Positions 44,727 through 53,218 of a stretch of DNA of 64,000 nt are shown here, piece after piece. The stretch is from Flagellimonas beolgyonensis (GTDB taxonomy: Bacteria; Bacteroidota; Bacteroidia; Flavobacteriales; Flavobacteriaceae), in contig NZ_RZMY01000006.1 of NCBI RefSeq assembly GCF_003992615.1, forward strand, positions 417,655 to 481,654, given 5' to 3'. A model generated the notes under the pieces. The model searched no databases. It was given only the letters and a program-made list of their open reading frames with translations, and was not told the origin of the DNA. The position numbers and the translations under genes were made by a program. Each line of letters opens with the position of its first letter. The first letter of the stretch is position 1.

Positions 44727-45982
44727 TTCATCACTTGATTTGCTGATTTTTCAGAAAACACCAATCCCCCATAGGCCATGGGCAACAAACTGGCATCAAT
44801 TCGGCCATTGTACAAATGGTTTAGGTACAGGTTTCCGTTTGCCATAGCGATGAAAGCTGTGGTATAAACACTCCCGAAAACTTCACCTTTTAACTCCAAA
44901 TACCCTTCACAAAATAATTCTCCAAATACCACGGTATCCGTATCTATTTTAATGTCAGGGGTGAATTCTTGGGCATCGTTACCAGTTAGAAAGAGCATGG
45001 TTCCGGATATTCTAGACCCCGAATTTATGACCAATGACGGTTCCGAAGACATATCCATATTCCTCTTGAATCTTCCGGTCTCCTGCACCGCCAAGATGGT
45101 TGGATACACCAAATTACAGTTATTGCCCACTGTAATCTGTTCGCTCGCCAATGCCTGAAAATTACCATTGACTCCATCAGCAATATGTATTTCTGGCGCA
45201 ATCAAAACAACATCTTGAAGCACTGCTGTATCGAATACCTTGATTTGGCGGGAAGCCCAAACCATAATGTTTCCGGTCAAGGATATGCTTTCCAAATCAA
45301 CATTAACACCTTGAATGATCTGGGTCTCTTGTTGAAAGCCATTTTTTACCATTGCTCCCGTCTTTAACCTGAGATCATTGCCTGCAAGTATAAACCCTGA
45401 TGCCGTCAATTGCTTCAATTGTCCTACCATCCCTTTTTCCAGTTCCGGAAGCCTTGATTTGCTTTGCCTTTGATGCCCGTAAACCAATTGTGGTTTGGAA
45501 TAGCCAAACCCTTGTATATTCCCTATTTTAATGCCCCGTTCGGGCAAATAGGCATTCCCATTGATCTTGGCATCCCCAGCAATGACCATGGGCCGGTTGT
45601 CATCTTGCAGGTAAAGGGCCGCTCGATTTTCCTCTTTATGGCCGACCAAGCCGGTTTTGGTAAACTTTAATTTTCCCTTTTTGGAAACAACTGTTCGTTT
45701 TTCCAGCATACCCCAAAAGGATTTTTGGACCGAGGTATGGATTCCTATGGTGCTTTCCTCCAGCAATGTCCAGGTTTTGCCTGTTTCCAGTGGTTGTTCA
45801 AAGGATTGGGTCATTCCCCTGTCCGTTGTCTGGATCAAATCTATGGTGATGTCCGTTTTCTTGTTAAAAAGGGTATGGCTGTGACTGAGCATCACAAATG
45901 CCATCAACAGGACGGCAATAATGGCCCCGATAAAGAGGACAAACTGCAATGCTCCGGCCTTTATTTTCTTTATTCCAATCAT
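44714..45982 (-). CDS. Filament-associated protein with prepilin-like N-terminus and beta-helical body
   Basis: 422 residues. The N-terminus (IGIKKIKAGALQFVLFIGAI) is basic then hydrophobic, like the neighbouring prepilins but without the Glu. The rest (about 60-400) is beta-rich with short repeats (LTGNIMVWASRQIKVFD, VVLIAPEIHIADGVNGNFQA, ELKGEVFGSVYTTAFIA), suggesting a beta-helix or bactofilin-like stack. Position in the operon suggests a filament tip or large minor pilin comparable in role to GspK/PilX, but this is not shown by sequence. Confidence 0.65.
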   Translation of the reverse strand: MIGIKKIKAGALQFVLFIGAIIAVLLMAFVMLSHSHTLFNKKTDITIDLIQTTDRGMTQSFEQPLETGKTWTLLEESTIGIHTSVQKSFWGMLEKRTVVSKKGKLKFTKTGLVGHKEENRAALYLQDDNRPMVIAGDAKINGNAYLPERGIKIGNIQGFGYSKPQLVYGHQRQSKSRLPELEKGMVGQLKQLTASGFILAGNDLRLKTGAMVKNGFQQETQIIQGVNVDLESISLTGNIMVWASRQIKVFDTAVLQDVVLIAPEIHIADGVNGNFQALASEQITVGNNCNLVYPTILAVQETGRFKRNMDMSSEPSLVINSGSRISGTMLFLTGNDAQEFTPDIKIDTDTVVFGELFCEGYLELKGEVFGSVYTTAFIAMANGNLYLNHLYNGRIDASLLPMAYGGLVFSEKSANQVMKWLY

Positions 45983-46437
45983 TGGGAACGTAAAATGGTT
46001 TCCGTTATGCCGCCATAGCGTACTTTGATCTCTTCCCCATTTCCAGTAACCAATTTTACACCATCAGCCTGTTCATTTTTGGACATCAGGTGTTGCTGCC
46101 CGTCAATGGTGACAAAAAACAAGGTTTTTGAGTCGCCTGTTTGGGCAACCGAACCGGAATACACAATATTCTTTTTTTGGACCGGTTGCTTTGCAACTTG
46201 TTGTTTTACTGGTTTTCGTTCACTCTGGGGCAGGGTGCCTAAAAAAGGATCTCGATAATTGGCCATTAAACGAAAGGTATCCTTTTCAGCTAAAGGCTTC
46301 GGAGTAAATGCAAATGGCTTGGATGTTGGCAATGGATCTTCATCCGGCGACAGGGTCTTTACCACCTTATAACCGATGATGCCCCAGATGATCAATACGA
46401 GGCCCAGAAGCACATATGTCTTTACGTTTTTGCTCAA
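45979..46437 (-). CDS. PilP/GspC-like bitopic membrane protein
   Basis: 152 residues with one N-terminal membrane helix (TYVLLGLVLIIWGIIGYKVV), a Pro/Lys-rich linker, YRDPFLG near residue 62 (the DPF motif is common in PilP/GspC-type proteins), and a small C-terminal beta domain (IVYSGSVAQTGDSKTLFFVT, INGEEIKVRYGG-like end). This is the profile of the periplasmic protein linking the inner platform to the secretin. It overlaps both neighbours by 4 bases. Confidence 0.7.
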   Translation of the reverse strand: MSKNVKTYVLLGLVLIIWGIIGYKVVKTLSPDEDPLPTSKPFAFTPKPLAEKDTFRLMANYRDPFLGTLPQSERKPVKQQVAKQPVQKKNIVYSGSVAQTGDSKTLFFVTIDGQQHLMSKNEQADGVKLVTGNGEEIKVRYGGITETILRSQ

Positions 46438-47126
46438 TTCACAGTCACATTAAATATGTTGGATGGATTACTCTCGTTACCTGCTGTATCATAAGCCTTT
46501 ACATTCCAATAATAAGTACCTGTGGTCAAGTTGGTCCCGTACGTTTTGTTGGCGCCAATAGCCTTGGAGGATAACACGGATAAACTTTCATCCTCATAAA
46601 TAAAAATGCTGTCGCGCTCGGTGGTTCCCGGCACATCTTCGCGGGTCCACGAAAAATTGACTGTTGTTTCTGCTTGGGAGGTCCCGTTGGCCGGTGCTAC
46701 CAATTGTGGTGTATTGGGTGGGGTTGCGTCAAAATTGGCATCCCCGTTTACTGAAAATGCACTGGTGGTATAACTGGTTTCATAAGCGCTATTGAAGGCT
46801 TTAATACGCCATTCATAGGTTCCGTTCAATAGGTTTTGCCCCAACCTCGGGTCCACATATCCCAGGGAATCCACTTCCACCACACTGTCCAGAACAAACT
46901 GGGCGGCATTCTCAAAATTGGGGCTGGCAATCTGGATTCGATACCCGGTGGCTTCATCCATGGTTTCCCAATTAAAGTTTACGCTATTGGCCGTCAATGC
47001 ACTGCCATCCATTGGTGCGAGGATGATCACAGATTGTTCCGAAATGTCCGGCACCACCAGAATATCGTCACAGCTTGCCAGCCCGACCAAAAGGGCCATG
47101 GCTAAAAAGGTTCTTTTCTTGATCAT
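46434..47126 (-). CDS. Lipoprotein with two fibronectin/Ig-like domains, filament operon
   Basis: 230 residues with signal peptide and lipobox LASC (Cys19). Two similar beta domains follow (about 40-125 and 138-230), with NFNWETMDEATGYRIQIASP / LNGTYEWRIKAFNSAYE, and NFSWTREDVPG / LTTGTYYWNVKAYDTAGNES; the Y-x-W-x-(I/V)-KA pattern is typical of fibronectin III-like repeats. It is second in the operon and overlaps by ATGA on both sides. A 5' fragment of this gene is duplicated at 52245-52484. Confidence 0.75.
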   Translation of the reverse strand: MIKKRTFLAMALLVGLASCDDILVVPDISEQSVIILAPMDGSALTANSVNFNWETMDEATGYRIQIASPNFENAAQFVLDSVVEVDSLGYVDPRLGQNLLNGTYEWRIKAFNSAYETSYTTSAFSVNGDANFDATPPNTPQLVAPANGTSQAETTVNFSWTREDVPGTTERDSIFIYEDESLSVLSSKAIGANKTYGTNLTTGTYYWNVKAYDTAGNESNPSNIFNVTVN

Positions 47127-47860
47127 AGTTTTAAATAATCCGGTGTTCTGTCCAGTTTTTTGGGATTGGCCGCGGTATCTCCCGGACTGGTTTTCCCGTC
47201 CATCAATATGTGGGCTATTTGTAGTTGGCCCTTGTTGTCCTTATTCCAGCAGAAATTGGCCGTTTCAAAATCGAAGACCTCCAAATCGGCCATATTTAGG
47301 ATAGTTCCTGATTCAAATACCAAGCTGAGTGTACCGTCCCGATCCGTAGTCAAAAAAAAGCGATCGGTGGCTTCTATTTTTTCGGATACCTCCACTTGGG
47401 CAACGAATGAAATTTGGGACAATAGCACCAAATCGGAGTCTTCCTTCAAATACTTTTTTAACGGGGCGTTATCAGATTGGTTCAATTGTTCCACAAGCCT
47501 GATAACATCCGTAATAGTCATTTTAAAATACTTGGGCATTGTATTTTTGGTTGTATCCCTTTCCATAGCCAAAGGCTCCAAACCTTGCTTTTCACGGTTC
47601 TTGGAATATTTGCCCAGCATGTTCGATGTAAAAGGAACCGATTGAACGGATACAGCTATAGGCGACACCAAAGTAGGCTCCCCCATTTTTTGAAATTCCT
47701 TTTTAAACAATTGGGATTGGTGTTTCCCAACGGAACCGATCATCGGTAATTGGGAAGCCACCTGTTGCATTTGGCGCATGGGGCCACAGGCGTTCAGCGT
47801 CAAGGCCAACAGCAAAATGGTTAGTATAGGTCTCATTAACTAAGATTCTGGTACTTAGTT
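46915..47860 (-). repeat. Source copy of a collinear duplication
   Basis: This segment matches 52273-53218 at a constant offset of 5358 bases, across the 5' part of the fibronectin-type lipoprotein gene and the whole 237-residue lipoprotein gene. Stretches of more than 100 bases around the gene junction are identical. Confidence 0.85.
47123..47836 (-). CDS. Lipoprotein of unknown function, first gene of the filament operon
   Basis: 237 residues; lipobox LNACG (Cys17). The mature protein is mixed alpha/beta with SVQSVPFTSNMLGKY, ITDVIRLVEQLNQSDN and FDFETANFCWNKDNKG. I do not recognise a family. The near-identical paralogue at 52481-53194 differs at scattered positions only. It overlaps the next gene by 4 bases. 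It may be the outer-membrane pilotin-like or anchoring part of the filament system, but that is an inference from position. Confidence 0.75.
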   Translation of the reverse strand: MRPILTILLLALTLNACGPMRQMQQVASQLPMIGSVGKHQSQLFKKEFQKMGEPTLVSPIAVSVQSVPFTSNMLGKYSKNREKQGLEPLAMERDTTKNTMPKYFKMTITDVIRLVEQLNQSDNAPLKKYLKEDSDLVLLSQISFVAQVEVSEKIEATDRFFLTTDRDGTLSLVFESGTILNMADLEVFDFETANFCWNKDNKGQLQIAHILMDGKTSPGDTAANPKKLDRTPDYLKL

Positions 47861-47909
47861 AACGTAATTTTCACCCCAGTGTTGTATGAAAAACCTTTAT
47901 TTAAGCAAA

Positions 47910-50285
47910 TTATCGTCGTAGGGTAAAATGACCTGTGAAAATTTTACCATTATCATAAATATATTTGAACCAATAATCTGATGAAGGCATGGGTTTGCCC
48001 AAAAAACGACCATCCCAACCTGGTGACAAAGGTGAAAACTGCACTAGCAATTTGCCGTAGCGGTCATAAATGAACAGTTGTGACTCTGGGAACAGTTCCC
48101 CGCCCACAATGTTCCAAGTTTCGTTCACAGTATCGCCATTCGGGGTAAAAAACCGTTGGTACCCTATCGCCACCACTTCTTCACTCAGCTCCCTGCAACC
48201 CAGGGGGTCTCTTACGAAAACCGTATATTTTCCGGGAAGCACTTTAAAATTATTGGAACCCTGATAGTTTGTTCCATCAATCGAATATTCGAAATACCCA
48301 ACACCAGTGGCATTTATGGTAAGATCGACATAGTCCGAAAAACCGCCCAATTCTATGTTCATCTCCTCAGGAGCTCCAGAAGAAAACACTTCAAATTGTT
48401 TGGCACTTGAACAGGTCACGCCATACTTGGTTTCTGTGACTGTCAGGGTATAGACTCCCAAGCTTTGTACATTGAAAATCCGCTCGCTACCAACTGTATT
48501 ACCATCACTATCTTCCCAAACATAGCTTTCAAAATCACCGGCATCCAATACCAATTCCGGGGCATCGGGACAAATAACATATCTATCTTCCAGCTCAATT
48601 TGTGGTGGAGGAACTGCAATCACATCGAACCCTACCACCGCATAGCATTCTGTTTTAAGTACGTTATAGACCCTAGCAAATAGAGATTTGTCCGTGCCAT
48701 CGAGCACCAAGCTCGAGGACAATGGATTGGTATCATTTTCGGCATCTGTTTCAGTGGCATAATAACTGACCTGATACAGATTGGGATCTTGCCCATTGAG
48801 AATCTCCGCATCTTTTTGGGAAAGGGAATAATTGGTTTCGGCCTGCCCTTCCATGGAACAATACACAATATCGGTTGGTTCATGGGCTACGGGCATATCG
48901 TTGACAATAATATCCTTTGTGCTTATCGAGGTTCCCGATGCGGTGGTCACCGTTGCGCTAACCATATAATTGCCGGTTGCAGTATAGGTATGGGCCGGAG
49001 TTTCATCGGTAGAGGTATTTCCGTCACCAAAATCCCATAAAATGGAAAGGATGGGGTCTTCGATTCCCATTTCGAATTGCGTGGGTTGCCCAAAACAGGC
49101 AATTTCTGCCAAAATGCCCCCGGAATAAAAATACGATTGAATGAAAGGGGGAAGGCCCAAATATCCCTCTCGATCTCCTAGATCCAACGCATTGAGTTCA
49201 TACTGGCAGCCCATACCCGGAATGTCGGGATTATGAATTACGCTTAAATACTGTTTCTCGTTATTGGTGCAATAGATCTTGCCATCGATGGCCAACTGCA
49301 ATGCACCGCTATCCGTTACATCACCACTGATGTTGAGCTCCGTTGCACGAATATCCGGTGCTGTAAGATCATACTGGTAAACATTGCCTCTCTCTTCGGC
49401 GATATAGAGCAACTTGCCCGAGGGAGAAAATTCTGTTCCATAAAAGAAACGGTTTCCCCCAAGGACTACCGGATTGGACACCATACCGGTTGCATTGTCG
49501 AAATCCAACAATTCTACGGAAACCCTATAATACGATATGGCCAATTTGGTGCCATCCGGTGAAGCTTTCAGATACCCAATGGGATCTCTTAATCCCGGTT
49601 GTGTAGCAAGGCCATTATCGACCGCGCTCACCACGGGATTGGGGTCCACACCAGTTGGGGAAACACGCCAGGCATAAAAAAGGTCATTGTAATACCCATG
49701 CCCGATCACCCAAATATCCGTGCCATTGGCATGCTTTACCGCTGTGAGCTTTTCTGCAGCAAAAGTGGGTTTTCCATCGGCATCTACCGGCAGTAACGGC
49801 ACATTTTTGTTCACTACCGAACCCAGACCACCGGCTGCCGTCATATCCACTTCGGAATAATTGACCCCATTGAACTGCCAACATGTAAAAATATAATGAC
49901 TGTTGGGATTTTGGGGCTTTGGAACAATAATGGCGGACTGGGTAGATGAAAAATACCCCAATAATCCGGTGCCGTTGTCCATGATCGCATGGTTTTTGTT
50001 CCATACATCGCTACCATCGGTATAGAACAGCAAACTGCCATTAGCATCGGAAATAACGGAACAGCCCTCTTTGGTGGATAGCTGACCATCGAACAGCGGC
50101 ACCGGGGCACCACTGCGAAAATCGAGACCTGCATTATTGCCAAAATACCATATGGATGCCTCTAGTTGGGCATAGGCTCCTGTGCCACTCCATACATAAA
50201 GTGCAAAGCATATGATTAGGCTGCGTAGGTTCAAGTTAGGGCTACATTGTGTTAAAGGACTAAAATAGGATTTTTCCTGCAACAC
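47910..50285 (-). CDS. T9SS type-B sorted secreted protein with PKD domain
   Basis: 791 residues. Signal peptide (cleavage near GAYAQ, residue 40). Residues about 45-390 are propeller-like, with LLFYTDGSDVWNKNHAIMDN and YIFTCWQFNGVNYSEVDM. A PKD domain follows (about 410-475: SILWDFGDGNTSTDETPAHT). The middle is Ig-like. The C-terminus is a gliding-motility-associated CHU_C type-B sorting domain: FFTPNGDTVNETWNIVGG, LFIYDRYGKLL, SPGWDGRFLGKPMPSSDYWF and GHFTLRR. Such proteins are exported by the type IX system. It is 73 bases upstream of the filament operon on the same strand. Confidence 0.9.
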   Translation of the reverse strand: MLQEKSYFSPLTQCSPNLNLRSLIICFALYVWSGTGAYAQLEASIWYFGNNAGLDFRSGAPVPLFDGQLSTKEGCSVISDANGSLLFYTDGSDVWNKNHAIMDNGTGLLGYFSSTQSAIIVPKPQNPNSHYIFTCWQFNGVNYSEVDMTAAGGLGSVVNKNVPLLPVDADGKPTFAAEKLTAVKHANGTDIWVIGHGYYNDLFYAWRVSPTGVDPNPVVSAVDNGLATQPGLRDPIGYLKASPDGTKLAISYYRVSVELLDFDNATGMVSNPVVLGGNRFFYGTEFSPSGKLLYIAEERGNVYQYDLTAPDIRATELNISGDVTDSGALQLAIDGKIYCTNNEKQYLSVIHNPDIPGMGCQYELNALDLGDREGYLGLPPFIQSYFYSGGILAEIACFGQPTQFEMGIEDPILSILWDFGDGNTSTDETPAHTYTATGNYMVSATVTTASGTSISTKDIIVNDMPVAHEPTDIVYCSMEGQAETNYSLSQKDAEILNGQDPNLYQVSYYATETDAENDTNPLSSSLVLDGTDKSLFARVYNVLKTECYAVVGFDVIAVPPPQIELEDRYVICPDAPELVLDAGDFESYVWEDSDGNTVGSERIFNVQSLGVYTLTVTETKYGVTCSSAKQFEVFSSGAPEEMNIELGGFSDYVDLTINATGVGYFEYSIDGTNYQGSNNFKVLPGKYTVFVRDPLGCRELSEEVVAIGYQRFFTPNGDTVNETWNIVGGELFPESQLFIYDRYGKLLVQFSPLSPGWDGRFLGKPMPSSDYWFKYIYDNGKIFTGHFTLRR

Positions 50286-50334
50286 CTAGCATTTTTTCTA
50301 CGAACTGCCCCATTTTTGTTGTCAAATACCCTGC

Positions 50335-50359
50335 TACCGCAAGATTGCATCATATGGTA
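50335..50359. repeat. REP-like palindrome, group 1
   Basis: Form TACCGCAAGAT-TGC-ATCATATGGTA; arms are imperfect compared with the other copies (50390, 51510). Third of the group nearest the T9SS gene start. Confidence 0.6.
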
Positions 50360-50389
50360 ATAAATTAAACTAATTCATAAAGCCTCCGC

Positions 50390-50414
50390 TACCGCAAGAT
50401 TGTATCTTGTGGTA
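50390..50414. repeat. REP-like palindrome, group 1
   Basis: TACCGCAAGAT-TGT-ATCTTGTGGTA: 11-bp arms with one G.T-type mismatch, preceded by CCGC. Same element as at 51510. Confidence 0.75.
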
Positions 50415-50504
50415 AATTAATCATTCCAAAAACGGTTTTGATTCAAAATCAAAAATCTTTCCACTAACCTTCATGTACTTTACAATACAACTTGGTCAAA
50501 AAAG

Positions 50505-50540
50505 AAAAGCCACAACCGAACTAACGGCCATGGCTTTTTT
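50505..50540 (-). terminator. Terminator hairpin in a composite 3' repeat
   Basis: AAAAGCCA ... TGGCTTTT stem with T-rich flanks on both strands; the 25 bases from AAAAGCC to ACGGCC are the same as at 52169. Downstream of the 236-residue lipoprotein gene. Confidence 0.65.
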
Positions 50541-50562
50541 CTAACTCTATTTTGCTCACTCT

Positions 50563-50620
50563 TACCGCCACTAGTCATGCTTCGACAGGCTCAGCACAGG
50601 AAGACTAGCGGTAGCTGGGG
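50563..50620. repeat. REP-like palindrome, group 2, with 20-base insert
   Basis: TACCGCCACTAGTC and GACTAGCGGTAG are the arms; the loop carries GCTTCGACAGGCTCAGCA, which also occurs in the copy at 63957. The insert resembles a short palindromic repeat that I have seen in many bacterial genomes. Confidence 0.65.
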
Positions 50621-50697
50621 AGCATCCAAAATACTGGCTTTTAATAGTTTAAATTAAATAATCGGAAAAACAACTATTTTACCACATTACCCATCAA

Positions 50698-51408
50698 TTA
50701 ATCGACATTCTCAATTATATTTCTAAGAAGATTTACTTTCATCTCGTCACCTACATGAATTTCTTCCATTAATATTTTGACACTATCCTTATTTTTGGAC
50801 AGAACTTTTATCTCAAACGACTTATCGGAGATATCGTTTTCTTCATGTTTTGAAAGTATCTGCCCTATTACCAATAAATCCAAGCTATCGTTATAAACCC
50901 AGTTGCTCTCTTGCGGATAGTTATGACTATATGCAGAACCTTTCTCAATAGGCATTCTGATAACTATTGTGTCTCCAACATTATATTTAGAAAAATAACC
51001 ATTTGCCCTTGAGATATTTTTGTCATTCCGTTGCTTCTCGTCAGCCATGATAGAATGTATATTGGCTATTTGTGCATCTATATCAATAGGTTTGCCATTC
51101 AATTTTTTATGTAAAGAAGCAAATACGATACTCGACATATAATCTTCATGATAAATACCCAAAGAATGAAAATAATTAAGCAAAGTTGAGTCATTTGGAC
51201 TATGCAATTCTTGATTTCTAAAAACCATTGCTTTATCAAAATGCTCATCTAATAAAGCTATGCTATCTGGTTTTTGTGCAAAATCTTTAAGCTCTTCCGT
51301 TGACCAAGATTTTTCTATACTCTCTATTGCAGTATACAATGGAGTATCCTTGTTTTGACAACCAATAAAACTTAAAAGCAAAACCATTAAAATGAATCTT
51401 CTCATCAT
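50698..51408 (-). CDS. Lipoprotein of unknown function (DUF6794-like)
   Basis: 236 residues; lipobox FIGC (Cys17). Mature part starts with SIEKSWSTEELKDFAQKP, followed by LLNYFHSLGIYHEDYMSSIV and FASLHKKLNGKPIDIDAQIA, an order I associate with the DUF6794 family, though I cannot check this. The C-terminal half is beta-rich (GDTIVIRMPIEKG, LLVIGQILSKHEEND). Composition is AT-richer than the filament genes. It stands alone between REP-type repeats. Confidence 0.65.
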   Translation of the reverse strand: MMRRFILMVLLLSFIGCQNKDTPLYTAIESIEKSWSTEELKDFAQKPDSIALLDEHFDKAMVFRNQELHSPNDSTLLNYFHSLGIYHEDYMSSIVFASLHKKLNGKPIDIDAQIANIHSIMADEKQRNDKNISRANGYFSKYNVGDTIVIRMPIEKGSAYSHNYPQESNWVYNDSLDLLVIGQILSKHEENDISDKSFEIKVLSKNKDSVKILMEEIHVGDEMKVNLLRNIIENVD

Positions 51409-51509
51409 TATTGAAGTTTTAAATTAAAATCAATTTCTTCTAGGAACCCTAGAGTGTATTGTTTCGTCTCTACCTCTATTTGCGTCCAAAACCTTTAATT
51501 CTCCCCCGC

Positions 51510-51534
51510 TACCGCAAGATTGCATCTTGTGGTA
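51510..51534. repeat. REP-like palindrome, group 1, next to RAYT
   Basis: TACCGCAAGAT-TGC-ATCTTGTGGTA, preceded by CCCCCGC. It lies 11 bases beyond the stop of the RAYT gene, as expected for a REP recognised by its own transposase. Confidence 0.75.
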
Positions 51535-51544
51535 CTAAATTAGA

Positions 51545-52102
51545 CTATTCCAAAAAACCTAGTTCATCCAAATCCAAAACAGTATAATCCCCATTTAAAT
51601 TTCTTGCACTGCTGTACTTCCAGTCTTCCGGACTTGTCACAAAACCGCTCACTATAGGATTGTTGTGTATATAGTCTCGTTTTTGTTTGATAACGGAAGG
51701 GCTCCAAAGCTCGATTGGTTTATTGTGGCGTTGCCAAAATTGATAATTGACACTGTTTTCCTTATCGGTTCCAGCTTGTTGAAACATGGGAAGCAACCAC
51801 TCTTTTCTGCTTTCCTTTGGATGTTGTTGTATGGCATTCACCAACACTTTTGAAGTATACTTTTTAATATCGCGCAACAATCCCGAAGGGTCACCCAATT
51901 TGGAACGAAAAATAAAATGCACATGGCTGGGCATAAAGCAATAGGCAAAGAGTTCCATGCCCTTCTCCTTTCTGCAATGTTCCACGCTTTCCGCTAGCAC
52001 TTTAAAATATGCTTCCCTTACAAAGACATCCACCCAATGTACCGTGGCAAAAGAAACAAAATAGATGCCATTTGGATTATGGAATTTATAGTTACGGCTC
52101 AT
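51545..52102 (-). CDS. REP-associated tyrosine transposase (RAYT), Y1/HUH family
   Basis: 185 residues from the ATG at 52102; an earlier in-frame codon (52180) would start inside the adjacent repeat. HUH motif PSHVHFIF (His60, His62), candidate catalytic Tyr82 in IKKYTSK, LWSPSVIKQKRDYIHNNP and the C-terminal VTSPEDWKYSSARNL are standard for RAYT/Y1_Tnp proteins related to IS200. There is no TnpB and no left or right IS end; instead the gene is flanked by palindromes of the REP type (51510 and 52241). RAYTs are domesticated transposases that mobilise or maintain REP sequences. Confidence 0.9.
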   Translation of the reverse strand: MSRNYKFHNPNGIYFVSFATVHWVDVFVREAYFKVLAESVEHCRKEKGMELFAYCFMPSHVHFIFRSKLGDPSGLLRDIKKYTSKVLVNAIQQHPKESRKEWLLPMFQQAGTDKENSVNYQFWQRHNKPIELWSPSVIKQKRDYIHNNPIVSGFVTSPEDWKYSSARNLNGDYTVLDLDELGFLE

Positions 52103-52168
52103 CCAAAAAAGATAACCATTACCCCCTTTTCCTGAATCGCTAATTGACAAATGCCTGTTTTGGTCATA

Positions 52169-52204
52169 CAAAAGCCACAACCGAACTAACGGCCGTAGCT
52201 TTTG
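52169..52204 (-). terminator. Hairpin in a composite 3' repeat
   Basis: CAAAAGC / GCTTTTG stem; shares 25 bases with the hairpin at 50505. It lies between the RAYT start and the truncated lipoprotein stop. Confidence 0.5.
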
Positions 52205-52240
52205 TTTTTATATTTATTGTTATTGTCACTCACTCTCACT

Positions 52241-52272
52241 GCCACTAGTCGAAGACTAGCGGGAGCGGGGGG
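52241..52272. repeat. REP-like palindrome, group 2
   Basis: GCCACTAGTC-GAA-GACTAGCGGGAGC followed by a G run. Its end is the exact left edge of the duplicated segment at 52273 and it supplies the last codons of the truncated lipoprotein. Confidence 0.75.
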
Positions 52273-52484
52273 AAATTGGGCGATGCAATTTGAATGCGAT
52301 ACCCTGTGGCTTCATCCACGGTTTCCCAATTAAAGTTTACGCTATTGGCCGTCAATGCACTGCCATCCATTGGTGCGAGGATGATCACAGATTGTTCCGA
52401 AATGTCCGGCACCACCAGAATATCGTCACAGCTTGCCAGCCCGACCAAAAGGGCCATGGCTAAAAAGGTTCTTTTCTTGATCAT
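52245..52484 (-). pseudogene. Truncated copy of the fibronectin-type lipoprotein gene
   Basis: The first 71 residues match the gene at 46434-47126 (one substitution: Met to Val), including the lipobox. After ASPNF the frame runs into the REP-like element and ends PPLPLVFD, so the second beta domain and most of the first are lost. It could still be made as a 79-residue lipoprotein. It overlaps the intact paralogue upstream by ATGA, as in the original operon. Confidence 0.85.
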
Positions 52485-53218
52485 AGTTTTAAATAATCCG
52501 GTGTTCTGTCCAGTTTTTTGGGATTGGCCTCGGTATCTCCCGGACAGGTTTTCCCGTCCATCAAGATGTGGGCTATTTGTAGTCGGGCCTTGTTGTCCTT
52601 ATTCCAGCAGAAATTGGCCGTTTCAAAATCGAAGACCTCCAAATCGGCTATTTTAAGGGTAGCTCCCGATTCAAATTGCAGGCTTAGTGCTCCGTCCCGA
52701 TCCGTAGTCAAAACAAAGCGATCGGAAGCCTTTATTTTATCGGACACCTCCACTTGGGCCACAAATGAAATTTGGGACAACAGTACCAAATCGGTGTCCT
52801 CCTTCAAATACTTTTTTAATGGGGCGTTATCAGATTGGTTCAATTGTTCCACAAGGCCGACAACATCCGTAATTATCATTTTAAAATACTTGGGCATTGT
52901 ATTTTTGGTCGTATCCCTTTCCATAGCCAAAGGCTCCAAACCTTGCTTTTCACGGTTCTTGGCATATTTGCCCAGCATACTCGATGTAAAAGGAACCGAT
53001 TGAACGGATACAGCTATAGGCGACACCAAAGTAGGTTCCCCCATTTTTTGAAATTCCTTTTTAAACAATTGGGATTGGTGTTTCCCGACGGAACCAATCA
53101 TCGGTAATTGGGAAGCCACCTGTTGCAGTTGGCGCATGGGGCCACAGGCATTCAGCGTCAAGGCCAACAGCAAAATGGTCAGTGTAGGTCTCATTAACTC
53201 AGATTCTGGTAAGATTAT
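52273..53218 (-). repeat. Second copy of a collinear duplication
   Basis: Matches 46915-47860 with no gaps that I can find (constant offset 5358). Right of about 53218 the upstream sequences diverge gradually; left of 52273 the match stops abruptly at a REP-like element. Confidence 0.85.
52481..53194 (-). CDS. Paralogue of the first filament-operon lipoprotein
   Basis: 237 residues from the ATG at 53194, with lipobox LNACG and the same length and frame as the gene at 47123-47836. Differences are scattered (for example MRQM to MRQL, SNMLGKYS to SSMLGKYA, LSLVFESG to LSLQFESG), with no stop or shift, so selection may still act on it or the copy is young. A leading TTG at 53269 is an unlikely start. 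It is separated from any filament gene and followed only by the truncated lipoprotein. Confidence 0.8.
   Translation of the reverse strand: MRPTLTILLLALTLNACGPMRQLQQVASQLPMIGSVGKHQSQLFKKEFQKMGEPTLVSPIAVSVQSVPFTSSMLGKYAKNREKQGLEPLAMERDTTKNTMPKYFKMIITDVVGLVEQLNQSDNAPLKKYLKEDTDLVLLSQISFVAQVEVSDKIKASDRFVLTTDRDGALSLQFESGATLKIADLEVFDFETANFCWNKDNKARLQIAHILMDGKTCPGDTEANPKKLDRTPDYLKL

Noticed and set aside
51545..52102. Active IS200/IS605 insertion sequence
   Set aside because: The protein has RAYT features (DYIHNNP, C-terminal EDWKYSS), there is no TnpB and no element ends apart from REP-like hairpins.
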